From a virus, in the IMG/VR virus record IMGVR_UViG_3300020156_000044, positions 1 through 44,696 of that record: a stretch of 44,696 nt of DNA; one strand, 5' to 3'. This document shows, one piece after another, positions 9,776-15,691 of this stretch. The translations under genes were made by a program, and so were the position numbers. Under the pieces are notes generated by a model that was not told the origin of the DNA, made no database searches, and saw only the letters and a list, made by a program, of their open reading frames with translations. The first letter of the stretch is position 1, and each line of letters begins with the position of its first letter.

Positions 9776-10366
9776 CTAGCGTCTCTTTCCGACTTCGATG
9801 TTGATATTCTTTGTATCTTCACCGTCTTCAAAGACAATCTTCAAAGACTCGAAAGAGGAGTCATCTTTATTCCGTCCATAGAGAGTTTCATAATGAAGGC
9901 CGCTGCGATCCATGACGTCTGCGGCAGCTTTCATACGAGCATTCTCATTTTTCGCTTTAACAGCGAGGTCAAGCATCGACTCAAGGGCTGCTGGAGCAAA
10001 AGCAGCAATCTTTGCTTGCAGAGATGACGAATTTGTAGAGATAAATTGACTAAAAAGTATCTCGAAGGTCTCCTGATAAGCAGGCATATCCTTCAAATAC
10101 TGAATTTGTTCAATATCTATCCCAACTAGGATGGAAATTTCGTTGTCTGTTAGACCCATAAGGTGATAAACAAGCACAACATTGAGTGCAGTCTGTGTTT
10201 TAGGGTCAGTTGGAAGCTCTTTAATGCTTCGTTGATGATCAGGGGTGATCCTTTTCGCTATCGGAGGACCGATGCTAGTCGAATTTACATCAGGAATAGC
10301 ATCGGTCTTGATGATAACTTGCCCCTCGCGAGTTACGTAGGGGTCACCTTTCTTTGCGAGGGGCAT
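9776..10366 (-). CDS. Terminase small subunit candidate (helix-turn-helix)
   Basis: 196 residues. Residues about 70-100 (LTDNEISILVGIDIEQIQYL) look like a helix-turn-helix of the kind found in small terminase subunits. A helical segment and an acidic C-terminus follow. It lies in the operon that carries terL, though separated from it by tail genes. By analogy it would recognise the packaging site and load TerL. AGGAG for its start sits in the palindrome at 10370-10384. It could instead be a transcription regulator of late genes. Confidence 0.5.
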   Translation of the reverse strand: MPLAKKGDPYVTREGQVIIKTDAIPDVNSTSIGPPIAKRITPDHQRSIKELPTDPKTQTALNVVLVYHLMGLTDNEISILVGIDIEQIQYLKDMPAYQETFEILFSQFISTNSSSLQAKIAAFAPAALESMLDLAVKAKNENARMKAAADVMDRSGLHYETLYGRNKDDSSFESLKIVFEDGEDTKNINIEVGKRR

Positions 10367-10384
10367 TTGTTACAACTCCTGTAG

Positions 10385-10585
10385 TTACTTCTTCTCAAAA
10401 GAGAAGCTGGCAGTCGAAGTGATCACTGACACAAGGCCATTTTCCTCCGACCAAGACACAACTTCGTCGTCGGCATTGATCGCACCGTCTTTCTGCCTCT
10501 TCTTTAGCTCGTTGGAGACGTAAGTTGGGCAGTCGGATGACTTCTTTGTATCTTTTTCGTCGTCTTTCCAAGCGTTTTTTGCCAT
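10385..10585 (-). CDS. Small charged late protein, function unknown
   Basis: 66 residues with a Lys/Asp-rich N-terminal half and a more hydrophobic C-terminal half. No family recognised. ATG at 10585 was chosen over an upstream TTG because GGAGG lies just upstream and the ATG overlaps the previous stop codon by one base, indicating translational coupling. It is the second gene of the leftward operon. Confidence 0.6.
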   Translation of the reverse strand: MAKNAWKDDEKDTKKSSDCPTYVSNELKKRQKDGAINADDEVVSWSEENGLVSVITSTASFSFEKK

Positions 10586-10923
10586 CACGCCCTCCAATTC
10601 GTACCAGCCTTGTTCACAGGAGTAGCGATCCTGCTATCTTCATTGAAGAAAGACTTCAATTCTGTGATATCATCAGCAGTAGAATTTCGACTGATGACTA
10701 CACGATCTGTAGCAACCCTCTTCGCTGAGTGTGGATCAGAATAATAGGTAGGAACCTGAGCAATTGTCAACGATGCAGCACTGCCAGCAGCAGCACCAAT
10801 AGTTGTATCAAGAAGCTCACGAACCCGTCTATTCTGTCTTCCAAAGCGAAAGAGTTGTCGATTGTTCGGAGAGAAGTTTCGGAGAGGAGAGTATGACTCT
10901 CCCCAAAGTGATGAATGACTCAT
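10585..10923 (-). CDS. First gene of the leftward late operon, function unknown
   Basis: 112 residues. Basic N-terminal third (FRFGRQNRRVRELLD), then an Ala/Gly-rich hydrophobic stretch (about residues 43-58), then a charged C-terminus. ATG 10923 is supported by GAGGAG 7 bases upstream; an upstream TTG frame extension lacks such a site. Directly upstream is the palindrome 10938-10952, which coincides with the predicted transcription start. No homology recognised. A membrane-associated or DNA-associated role is possible but not shown. Confidence 0.65.
   Translation of the reverse strand: MSHSSLWGESYSPLRNFSPNNRQLFRFGRQNRRVRELLDTTIGAAAGSAASLTIAQVPTYYSDPHSAKRVATDRVVISRNSTADDITELKSFFNEDSRIATPVNKAGTNWRA
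10698..10712. repeat. Palindrome copy with C at the first spacer position (CTACACGATCTGTAG)
   Basis: Exact arms with an atypical spacer starting with C; most copies have G or A there. It encodes Thr-Asp-Arg-Val on the minus strand, the usual frame. It shows that the arms, not the spacer, are conserved. Confidence 0.7.
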
Positions 10924-10937
10924 TTCAGTCTCCTCTA

Positions 10938-10952
10938 CTACAGCTTCTGTAG
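10938..10952. promoter_or_regulatory. Palindrome CTACAGCTTCTGTAG at the late promoter start site
   Basis: Exact family member. It lies directly after the predicted -10 of the leftward promoter (10,959-10,987) and just before the Shine-Dalgarno of the first late gene. This is where a repressor or a 5'-UTR hairpin would act. Confidence 0.65.
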
Positions 10953-10958
10953 TAAATA

Positions 10959-10987
10959 TGATTAACAAATAAGAAAAGAAAAATCAA
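10959..10987 (-). promoter_or_regulatory. Predicted promoter of the leftward late operon
   Basis: Read on the minus strand: -35 TTGATT (10,987-10,982), 17-base spacer, weak -10 TAATCA (10,964-10,959), in a very AT-rich stretch. The predicted start coincides with the palindrome 10,938-10,952. The same TTGATT-N17 arrangement faces the other way at 11,082. It is probably read by host sigma-70 RNA polymerase, since no phage polymerase is encoded. Confidence 0.45.
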
Positions 10988-11081
10988 CTATTGTAAAATA
11001 AATAAATATATGATATCTGTTGATGTAACACAGGGCGGGGGAATATTGTCGCCACGCCCGACCCCAGCCTCACGAAAGAGA

Positions 11082-11110
11082 TTGATTATTTATTATTATT
11101 AATTTATTAG
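11082..11110 (+). promoter_or_regulatory. Predicted rightward early promoter
   Basis: -35 TTGATT at 11,082-11,087, 17-base spacer, -10 TATTAG at 11,105-11,110, in AT-rich DNA. The palindrome 11,120-11,134 starts 9 bases after the -10, that is at about +3, and is followed by the Shine-Dalgarno of the leader ORF. It forms a divergent pair with the leftward promoter at 10,959-10,987. Confidence 0.5.
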
Positions 11111-11119
11111 TTGATGTTA

Positions 11120-11134
11120 CTACAGAGGCTGTAG
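11120..11134. promoter_or_regulatory. Palindrome CTACAGAGGCTGTAG at the early promoter start site
   Basis: Exact family member placed between the predicted -10 at 11,105-11,110 and the AGGAG of the leader ORF. It is the mirror of the copy at 10,938 on the leftward side. Candidate operator. Confidence 0.65.
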
Positions 11135-11145
11135 TAGGAGTTGAT

Positions 11146-11319
11146 ATGCGCAGGGATGATAATTCATTACTTCTCGTAGGAGAAGTTCGTCGAGGCTCTC
11201 TCCTCATTCCATTTAGAGATGTGATGATCATCGTGCATCCTCTTGAGCCTATTCGATATATCGACATGTCAACAATTCCTCCTGTTATTCGTCAACTCCC
11301 TCCATCCTATCTTCATTAG
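11146..11319 (+). CDS. 57-residue leader protein
   Basis: ATG preceded by AGGAG 6 bases upstream, stop TAG at 11,317. Basic N-terminus (MRRDD), central LLLVGEVRRGSLLIPFRDV, then a segment rich in Ile and Pro. No family recognised. It is the first gene behind the predicted rightward promoter and lies upstream of a strong terminator, so it could be an early regulator or a peptide whose translation affects termination. It falls below usual ORF length cut-offs. The good ribosome site and the palindrome next to it argue that it is real. Confidence 0.55.
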   Translation: MRRDDNSLLLVGEVRRGSLLIPFRDVMIIVHPLEPIRYIDMSTIPPVIRQLPPSYLH

Positions 11320-11453
11320 AACAGCGCCGTATTTATATCTGATGGAATACGCCGTCAGGCGCGATGTTGCTCTCCTCTTCAAAATTCACCTCTGCTACAT
11401 CTCCTCCTTGCTACATCTCCTGTAGCAAAATCATCCTCTGTAGCAAAATCATC

Positions 11454-11482
11454 TTGACAACTTATCCTAATGATGATTAGAT
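11454..11482 (+). promoter_or_regulatory. Possible promoter ahead of the leader terminator
   Basis: Consensus -35 TTGACA at 11,454-11,459, 17-base spacer, poor -10 TTAGAT at 11,477-11,482. A start near 11,489 would give a transcript of about 70 bases ending at the terminator 11,525-11,559. The weak -10 makes this uncertain. Confidence 0.35.
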
Positions 11483-11524
11483 CATCTGGTCAAGATGACC
11501 TCTTGATCGTTTTCCTCCCATATT

Positions 11525-11559
11525 GACGGCTGTGTCTCTGACGCGGCCGTCTTTTTTTT
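11525..11559 (+). terminator. Strong intrinsic terminator in the early leader
   Basis: Perfect 6-bp stem GACGGC/GCCGTC extended by further pairs, with two G-U, to about 11 bp around a 5-base loop, followed directly by eight T residues. It lies between the leader ORF and the first early operon genes. Early transcripts from 11.1 kb should stop here unless anti-terminated. Confidence 0.85.
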
Positions 11560-11864
11560 GATCATTTCTAAGCTATCGATAGCATGGCTGCGTGCACTAG
11601 GGTGCGATATCTGCTACATGGGTTGTAGTGGGGTGAGGTTTACCTCGCTGTCGCTCGCCGGCACGCCTTGTCAACCAACCTCAGGTTGTATTTTGCTTTG
11701 TCGGGGGGAGGAGGGGGGTTGTAGGAATTGAGTCCTAGCCATGCAAGGATCATGCCAGTCAGCCATGCAGCGCGCGCATAGCAGGTATGCAAAGATAGCT
11801 GTAGCGCGGCTACGTAAATGCGCGTAGTATATAGGGACAGTAAGCAGAGAGGTTGGTGATAGAG

Positions 11865-12059
11865 ATGGCCATGTCATCAGAGGTGTCGAGCGTGAGATAT
11901 CACGCAAAGAAGGCTTATGAGTTATGGCTAAGGCGCGCTTCTATGGCGGTCGGCTTTAAGAGGAGCGATAGTCATCGCGGCTTTATCTATCAGGCCGATG
12001 GATATATCGTGATCATGGATATCAACGGCGCAATCAAGCGCACAATCAAGGAGAAGTGA
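11865..12059 (+). CDS. Small early protein, function unknown
   Basis: 64 residues, basic. The N-terminal half is helical with many Arg/Lys, and the C-terminal half contains FIYQADGYIVIMD, predicted beta strands. AGAGAGG at 11,846-11,852 is 12 bases from this ATG; GTG 11,856 or ATG 11,871 are alternatives. It is followed one base later by the next gene, so the two are co-transcribed. Small and basic would suit a nucleic-acid-binding early protein, but no domain was recognised. Confidence 0.55.
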   Translation: MAMSSEVSSVRYHAKKAYELWLRRASMAVGFKRSDSHRGFIYQADGYIVIMDINGAIKRTIKEK

Positions 12060-12060
12060 A

Positions 12061-12324
12061 ATGTCGCGCATACTTGAAGACGTCTCTACAGGTTCTGTAG
12101 TTGAGACTGAGGAGACGAAGGCTGAGGCTTTCCGCAGGCTCGCCAACAAGCGTGTGAGCGTTGTTTTGGACAAGCTGAGGATCGTCGGCAATCTGAGCAA
12201 TCGATCAATCTATGAGTTCACTGATGAACAGGTTGATGCAATTGAGCGCGCTGTTCAAGATGAACTCGCAATGATCATGAGACAGTTCAGGAAGGAGAAA
12301 GTGAAAAAGACATTCAGCATTTGA
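12061..12324 (+). CDS. Conserved-type small early protein
   Basis: 87 residues. The core AFRRLANKRV with GNLSNRSIYEFTDEQV resembles, from memory, a short protein often seen in alphaproteobacterial phages, of unknown function. The C-terminus is basic (RKEKVKKTF). AAGGAGAAG lies 7 bases before the ATG. An exact palindrome at 12,086 encodes Thr-Gly-Ser-Val near the N-terminus. Mostly helical by composition. Confidence 0.65.
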   Translation: MSRILEDVSTGSVVETEETKAEAFRRLANKRVSVVLDKLRIVGNLSNRSIYEFTDEQVDAIERAVQDELAMIMRQFRKEKVKKTFSI

Positions 12325-12331
12325 CCCCGTT

Positions 12332-12381
12332 TTGGGGAATGATAAGCCGCACCATCAACCCAAGCGATTATCATTCCCCAA
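12332..12381. repeat. 14-bp perfect inverted repeat with 22-base spacer
   Basis: TTGGGGAATGATAA at 12,332-12,345 and its exact complement at 12,368-12,381, just after the stop of the preceding gene. No T-run follows, so it is not a standard intrinsic terminator. It could be a transcript-end stabiliser or a binding-site pair. Confidence 0.75.
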
Positions 12382-12472
12382 TCCAGCCCTTCCTAAGCTT
12401 CTACTACAGACCTTGTAGTCAGTAGAACCTTAGTAAACGCTGGGAAGAGAGAGTTTTGGATTTCAATTTCCA

Positions 12473-12501
12473 TTGAAAAACAGGATGAAATCCCTTATAC
12501 T
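12473..12501 (+). promoter_or_regulatory. Predicted promoter of the first early operon
   Basis: -35 TTGAAA at 12,473-12,478, exactly 17 bases, -10 TATACT at 12,496-12,501. This is the best sigma-70-like promoter in the window. The palindrome 12,520-12,534 lies at about +12 to +27, and AGGAGG of the next gene follows. A second palindrome is at 12,404, about 100 bases upstream of the start site. Drives the genes from 12,556 to the terminator at 16,746. Confidence 0.7.
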
Positions 12502-12519
12502 CTGATGGAATTGGAACTG

Positions 12520-12534
12520 CTACAGTAGTTGTAG
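12520..12534. promoter_or_regulatory. Palindrome CTACAGTAGTTGTAG in an early 5' leader
   Basis: Exact family member in non-coding DNA between the promoter at 12,473 and the ribosome site at 12,544. With the copies at 10,938 and 11,120 it makes three promoters with a palindrome at or just after the start site. Confidence 0.65.
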
Positions 12535-12555
12535 CAGAAAATCAGGAGGACGGTG

Positions 12556-12870
12556 ATGACTGATCTTGAAATCATCAACAAAGTCGAAGCACATTTGCTT
12601 GCACAAGGACGTCGAGCTACGAACTTTGATACATGCGTCTATAAATCTGCCAATGGCAGCAAATGCGCTGTCGGATGCCTTTTCACCGACGAAGAATATT
12701 CACCTAAAATGGAAGGTCATGGAGTTGGGGGACTCTATGAAGCCAGCCTATTACCATCACGCCTTATCCCACATCTAAGCTTGCTCATTCAACTTCAAGT
12801 TATCCATGATAGATCACTCCCTGAACAGTGGTCTAGCAAGCTCGCTGAACTTCGGAGAATGTATGAATAA
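12556..12870 (+). CDS. CAVGCL-type phage protein, copy 1
   Basis: 104 residues. Shares the signature KCAVGCL-[FI]-[TS]-DEEYSPKMEG and the N-terminus MT[DE]LEI with the gene at 16,053; the two are clear paralogues. I recall this signature from conserved hypothetical proteins of other phages and plasmids, without a known function. Two or three conserved Cys and several acidic residues could bind metal. ATG is chosen over GTG 12,553 because AGGAGG is 6 bases upstream. First gene after the promoter at 12,473. Confidence 0.75.
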   Translation: MTDLEIINKVEAHLLAQGRRATNFDTCVYKSANGSKCAVGCLFTDEEYSPKMEGHGVGGLYEASLLPSRLIPHLSLLIQLQVIHDRSLPEQWSSKLAELRRMYE

Positions 12871-12878
12871 TCAACATT

Positions 12879-12934
12879 CCTTCTAGCTAGTCTCAAAAGG
12901 ACTAGCTTAAAGGACTGTTGATAGGCAGCAGTCT
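12879..12934 (+). ncRNA. Double-hairpin intergenic RNA element A
   Basis: CCTTCT, then stem 1 (AGCTAGTC 12,885-12,892 with GACTAGCT 12,900-12,907), then TAAA, then stem 2 (GACTGTTG 12,913-12,920 with CAGCAGTC 12,926-12,933, one G-U). First of three spacers with the same architecture but different stem sequences. It lies in the 84-base gap before the next gene, in a genome where most genes abut. Confidence 0.7.
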
Positions 12935-12954
12935 ATAATCGAAAGGAACGAAAA

Positions 12955-13140
12955 ATGGAAAGCAACGGATACGAAACTTTATCTTTTTGTCAAAAACTTA
13001 GCCCTACTGGTTCTGTTCAGCAGGCTTTCACAAGGATTTATAACAACGCTAGAAAGGATCATCTATCTGAAACAGACATTGTTAAATGTCTCCTCAAAGC
13101 ACTGTTAGATGGTTTAGAATTTGGTAATTGGCCAAATTAA
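12955..13140 (+). CDS. Small early protein, function unknown
   Basis: 61 residues with AAGGAACG 5 bases upstream. The sequence is helical (QQAFTRIYNNARKDHLSETD, then IVKCLLKALLDGLEFG) and could be a small adaptor or inhibitor. No family recognised. Flanked on both sides by the double-hairpin spacers A and B. Confidence 0.55.
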   Translation: MESNGYETLSFCQKLSPTGSVQQAFTRIYNNARKDHLSETDIVKCLLKALLDGLEFGNWPN

Positions 13141-13144
13141 CCAT

Positions 13145-13201
13145 CCTTCTGGATAGCTGTCATAGCAGCTATCCTAAAGGATTGTTGATAATCAACAATC
13201 C
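13145..13201 (+). ncRNA. Double-hairpin intergenic RNA element B
   Basis: CCTTCT, then a 9-bp stem 1 (GGATAGCTG 13,151-13,159 with CAGCTATCC 13,166-13,174), linker TAAA, then a 10-bp stem 2 (13,179-13,188 with 13,192-13,201, loop TAA). Same order as A and C with unrelated stem sequences, so pairing rather than sequence is kept. Confidence 0.75.
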
Positions 13202-13235
13202 ATCATGGCGAAAGCCAAACAAAGGAGACTGGAAA

Positions 13236-13430
13236 ATGTTCAAGTTTGCTGTAATCGTTTTCACTGCAACAAACGTTGCTTCATCTGGTCCTGTCAATCT
13301 CGAACAGAAGACAATCTATGAATGGTCTGTCGCTGAAAAGCAGGTCAAACAGACACGCTCCGCTTGTGAGCGTATCGCAAAGGCTTTTATGACTTCTCGT
13401 ATCAACGCAATGTGTGTTGAACAGAAGTGA
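13236..13430 (+). CDS. Small putative exported protein
   Basis: 64 residues. Start ATG has AAAGGAGA 9 bases upstream; a longer frame from 13,128 runs through element B and is rejected. Residues 1-17 (MFKFAVIVFTATNVASS) look like a short signal peptide with a possible cut after VAS. The mature part holds two Cys (SACERIAKAF, then AMCVEQK) that could form a disulfide in the periplasm. Function unknown. Confidence 0.6.
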   Translation: MFKFAVIVFTATNVASSGPVNLEQKTIYEWSVAEKQVKQTRSACERIAKAFMTSRINAMCVEQK

Positions 13431-13435
13431 TCTCT

Positions 13436-13488
13436 CTTCTGGATAGGAGATTTTGTAATCTCCTATCCTAAAGAGCAATCGCTGCTCT
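13436..13488 (+). ncRNA. Double-hairpin intergenic RNA element C
   Basis: CTTCT, then a 12-bp stem 1 (13,441-13,452 with 13,457-13,468, loop TTGT), linker TAAA, then stem 2 AGAGCA with TGCTCT (13,472-13,477 with 13,483-13,488). Followed by an exact palindrome at 13,495 and the ribosome site of the next gene. Confidence 0.75.
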
Positions 13489-13526
13489 GGTCTGCTACAG
13501 ACAATGTAGCTAAAGAGGAAAGACCA

Positions 13527-13841
13527 ATGAATGAGGAACACGAACAAATGCTTAATGATCTCCGAAAGAAGATCAAAGCAGAGGGAAGCGAAAGCGGTCA
13601 GGCGGCTTTGTTGCTTTTGGATAGTGGCTTTTTTGAGTCACTACAGTCTTTCGTGAAGGAGGCAAGGAAGCATAATATCAATGGCCAGTTGATGATCAAT
13701 ACCATCATATCTGGCGCAACCAATTTTGTCATGCAATGTGCTAGTAAAGACCCAATCAGTCAAGCAATCGTTGGGGCACATGCAATCACTATAATGGAAG
13801 AGGAGATTGCTCTCTTCATCAATCGAGACAAAGGAGAATAG
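13527..13841 (+). CDS. Early helical protein, function unknown
   Basis: 104 residues, helical and acidic at the N-terminus (MNEEHEQMLNDLRKKI), with a central hydrophobic stretch (MINTIISGATNFVMQCAS). AGAGGAAAG is 5 bases upstream. The palindrome 13,495-13,509 and element C lie in its leader. No family recognised. Followed 2 bases later by the next gene. Confidence 0.65.
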   Translation: MNEEHEQMLNDLRKKIKAEGSESGQAALLLLDSGFFESLQSFVKEARKHNINGQLMINTIISGATNFVMQCASKDPISQAIVGAHAITIMEEEIALFINRDKGE

Positions 13842-13843
13842 AA

Positions 13844-14071
13844 ATGAAGACAACTCTCATCAAGTTTGCTGATTTGGATCAGACCAGACAGCTCAATATC
13901 ATGCGAGATGCAGAACGCTATGCGGCCGCTGATAAGAGTGATCCTTTTGCTATAGCAAGGATCAAAGCTCATCTCAAGAGTGGCATTGCTTCCGTTGCTG
14001 TCACTGGCAAGGAGGTGAGGGAAGACTTCTACACTGCCGATGAAAATCATAGCAACAGGGCAAGGCCGTGA
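13844..14071 (+). CDS. Small early protein, function unknown
   Basis: 75 residues. AAAGGAGAA is 6 bases upstream. Helical, mixed charge, ending SNRARP. It shares a GTGA overlap with the next gene, implying coupled translation. No recognised domain. Confidence 0.6.
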   Translation: MKTTLIKFADLDQTRQLNIMRDAERYAAADKSDPFAIARIKAHLKSGIASVAVTGKEVREDFYTADENHSNRARP

Positions 14072-14523
14072 GATTTCATCTCCCAATCATTACCTATCGT
14101 CACCACGCTCTCCTAACGGAGGGCGTGGATATTTCGCGTGAGATATCTATTGACTATTGTGGAAAAAACACTATAGTTGATGCTTCTCGATACGTTGACG
14201 CAGGGATTTATGGTTTCACTTCCATTGAAGCAAGAGATAAATTCATCTCGCTTTGTAATAGACAGGGACATGAAAGCGAAATTGCTTTTAGTTGTTCTCC
14301 TCAAGGCGCTACAGATGTTGTAGTAGATATCACGAATGAGCGCCTTGAGGAGCACAAGCCTCCACCGTTGCATCCGGTAGATGCAGAACTAGGCCAAAGG
14401 TTAGAAGAACTTTTGGAAATCATCCACAGGAGATTAGAAAATGGCAAAGACAGAAAAGAAGACAGAAGAGAAGGTCGAGGAAAAGGTCGAGGCTCCAAAG
14501 CCAATCGTTCCCGCAACAGTTGA
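14068..14523 (+). CDS. Early protein with basic tail, function unknown
   Basis: 151 residues from GTG, overlapping the previous stop. The body (about 1-115) has a normal alpha/beta composition; the last 30 residues are strongly basic (KDRKEDRREGRGKGRG). Its 3' end overlaps the next gene by 83 bases in another frame. The palindrome at 14,309 encodes Thr-Asp-Val-Val in this frame, the frame used in the other genes, which supports the reading frame. Basic tails often bind nucleic acid. Function unknown. Confidence 0.6.
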   Translation: MRFHLPIITYRHHALLTEGVDISREISIDYCGKNTIVDASRYVDAGIYGFTSIEARDKFISLCNRQGHESEIAFSCSPQGATDVVVDITNERLEEHKPPPLHPVDAELGQRLEELLEIIHRRLENGKDRKEDRREGRGKGRGSKANRSRNS

Positions 14524-15409
14524 GCGGCTTCAATCGGCTGGCATCTCTCTGACACCCTATTCTGAGAATAACGTTACCGAATTTGGTAACAAGTTCCTCT
14601 CCTCGCTCGTTGCTGCTGCATCGGCTGAGGAAGAAGCGCAACAGATGCTTGCTGCTGCCGGTGAGGCAAAGCAGTATCTCGGCTTTGAAATGCTGCGAGC
14701 AGTCTTTGATCTCTCAAAGCGTTTCGAGGATGGCAAGGATGCTATCGATATCTATGCTGTCTTCGGTGAAGCAAAGGACGTGGAAAAGCTTAATCAGCGC
14801 GTCCTGATCAAGATGGGCGTTCTCAAGCGTGAAATCGGTGAAGATGATACTGTTCAGTATCTTTGGACTGATGAAACAAACGAGAAGCTTTACAGCTATA
14901 CGAAGAAGCTCAAGGAAGAGGACGAAGCAGAGTATAACAAGCGTTTCAATAATCGGAAGCGTTTGAATATGCGTCTATCGGAAGCATACAAGGCTGCTTG
15001 CAGTCTTCGCGATGCTGGCCTCTCTCCCGACGATCTCTTCTACAGTGAAGACGATACAGGTAAGCTTGTTCCTACCATTCGCAATGCTCCAAAGCAGATC
15101 GGTGGTGAACAGGGCACAATTCAGATGAATGTGCGCAAGCCTGTCAAGGGCGCTTCTCTTTCTCCAACTATGTCTTCTCTTGTCAAGCTGGCAACAGATA
15201 AGCACAAGGAGCCAAAGGCTGATCGTGCTGACAAGGGCGAGAACCGTGAAGGAGAAGCAAAGATCGGTATGACCGATGAAGCTTTTGGAAATATCGTCAA
15301 CACTCTTCGTCGTGCTATCAATGCACAGGAAGGGAAGTTCACTGAGGAAATGCAGAAACAGATCAAGAACCTGATCCCATATCTGCAACAGACAATCGAG
15401 AGCTTCTGA
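14441..15409 (+). CDS. Abundant-looking acidic early protein, function unknown
   Basis: 322 residues. The N-terminal 20 are a Lys/Glu-rich linker (KTEKKTEEKVEEKVEAPKP). A long helical, acidic domain follows, and a Lys-rich stretch near 240-270 precedes a C-terminal helical segment. Codons look optimised (many GCT, CTC, AAG, GTC) compared with its neighbours. The 10-bp GCAA-loop hairpin just after the stop may protect the mRNA. Both suggest high expression, as for a DNA-binding or structural early protein. No family recognised. Confidence 0.7.
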   Translation: MAKTEKKTEEKVEEKVEAPKPIVPATVERLQSAGISLTPYSENNVTEFGNKFLSSLVAAASAEEEAQQMLAAAGEAKQYLGFEMLRAVFDLSKRFEDGKDAIDIYAVFGEAKDVEKLNQRVLIKMGVLKREIGEDDTVQYLWTDETNEKLYSYTKKLKEEDEAEYNKRFNNRKRLNMRLSEAYKAACSLRDAGLSPDDLFYSEDDTGKLVPTIRNAPKQIGGEQGTIQMNVRKPVKGASLSPTMSSLVKLATDKHKEPKADRADKGENREGEAKIGMTDEAFGNIVNTLRRAINAQEGKFTEEMQKQIKNLIPYLQQTIESF

Positions 15410-15416
15410 TCTTTAT

Positions 15417-15440
15417 AGTGGGGAGAGCAATCTCCCCACT
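15417..15440 (+). other. 10-bp hairpin with GCAA tetraloop after the 322-residue gene
   Basis: Perfect 10-bp stem (15,417-15,426 with 15,431-15,440) closed by GCAA, a GNRA tetraloop. No T-run, so it is more likely a 3' stabiliser or processing signal than a terminator. It overlaps the palindrome at 15,439 by 2 bases. Confidence 0.75.
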
Positions 15441-15463
15441 ACATCTTCTGTAGGAACATCGCC

Positions 15464-15691
15464 ATGACTATCACTTGTGAGAAGTGCGGAGGAGATAGTC
15501 GTGTTACTAATTGTAGAAAGAGTTCGTCTCTCTTCCGTAGAAGACGCGCTTGTCTATCTTGTGACAACAGATGGACGACTTTTGAAATATCAGAAGAAAC
15601 ACTATCTGAGGTTCAGGAAATCATCAAACTTAGACAACAGATAGTGGAAGCAACCACGAAAATCATGAAACTTTTGGGAGAAATAAAATGA
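15464..15691 (+). CDS. NrdR-like zinc-ribbon protein
   Basis: 75 residues. CEKCGG near the N-terminus, a basic FRRRRACLSCDNRWTTFE and a second Cys pair reproduce the N-terminal zinc ribbon of the NrdR regulator. The ATP-cone domain of full NrdR (about 150 residues) is absent and replaced by a short helix. The NrdR ribbon binds palindromic DNA, so this is a plausible DNA-binding regulator of phage or host genes. The ATG follows the palindrome 15,439-15,453. It overlaps the next gene by ATGA. Confidence 0.7.
   Translation: MTITCEKCGGDSRVTNCRKSSSLFRRRRACLSCDNRWTTFEISEETLSEVQEIIKLRQQIVEATTKIMKLLGEIK

Larger units (their letters stand above)
11320..11864. other. 545-base gene-free control region
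   Basis: Contains two exact palindromes (11,411 and 11,614), a possible promoter (11,454), a strong terminator (11,525-11,559), the 12-bp palindrome GCTATCGATAGC (11,572-11,583) and a GC-rich stretch. That stretch has GCATGGC at 11,582 and four CATGC or TATGC repeats in 11,750-11,792, twice as AGCCATGCA. It also has an inverted repeat GTAGC-GCG-GCTAC near 11,801. ORFs here lack ribosome sites and are not called. Candidate site for an origin or a repressor-control region; nothing here proves either. Confidence 0.5.

Noticed and set aside
11243-11425. Plus-strand ORF of about 60 codons in the leader
   Set aside because: No ribosome site, overlaps the better supported 57-codon ORF, and hydrophobic composition looks random.
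13128-13235. N-terminal extension of the exported protein at 13,236
   Set aside because: It runs through the double-hairpin element B and lacks a ribosome site; ATG 13,236 has one.
12870-13530. CRISPR array or attachment sites
   Set aside because: The hairpin spacers do not share repeat sequence and spacing is irregular; no integrase was found.
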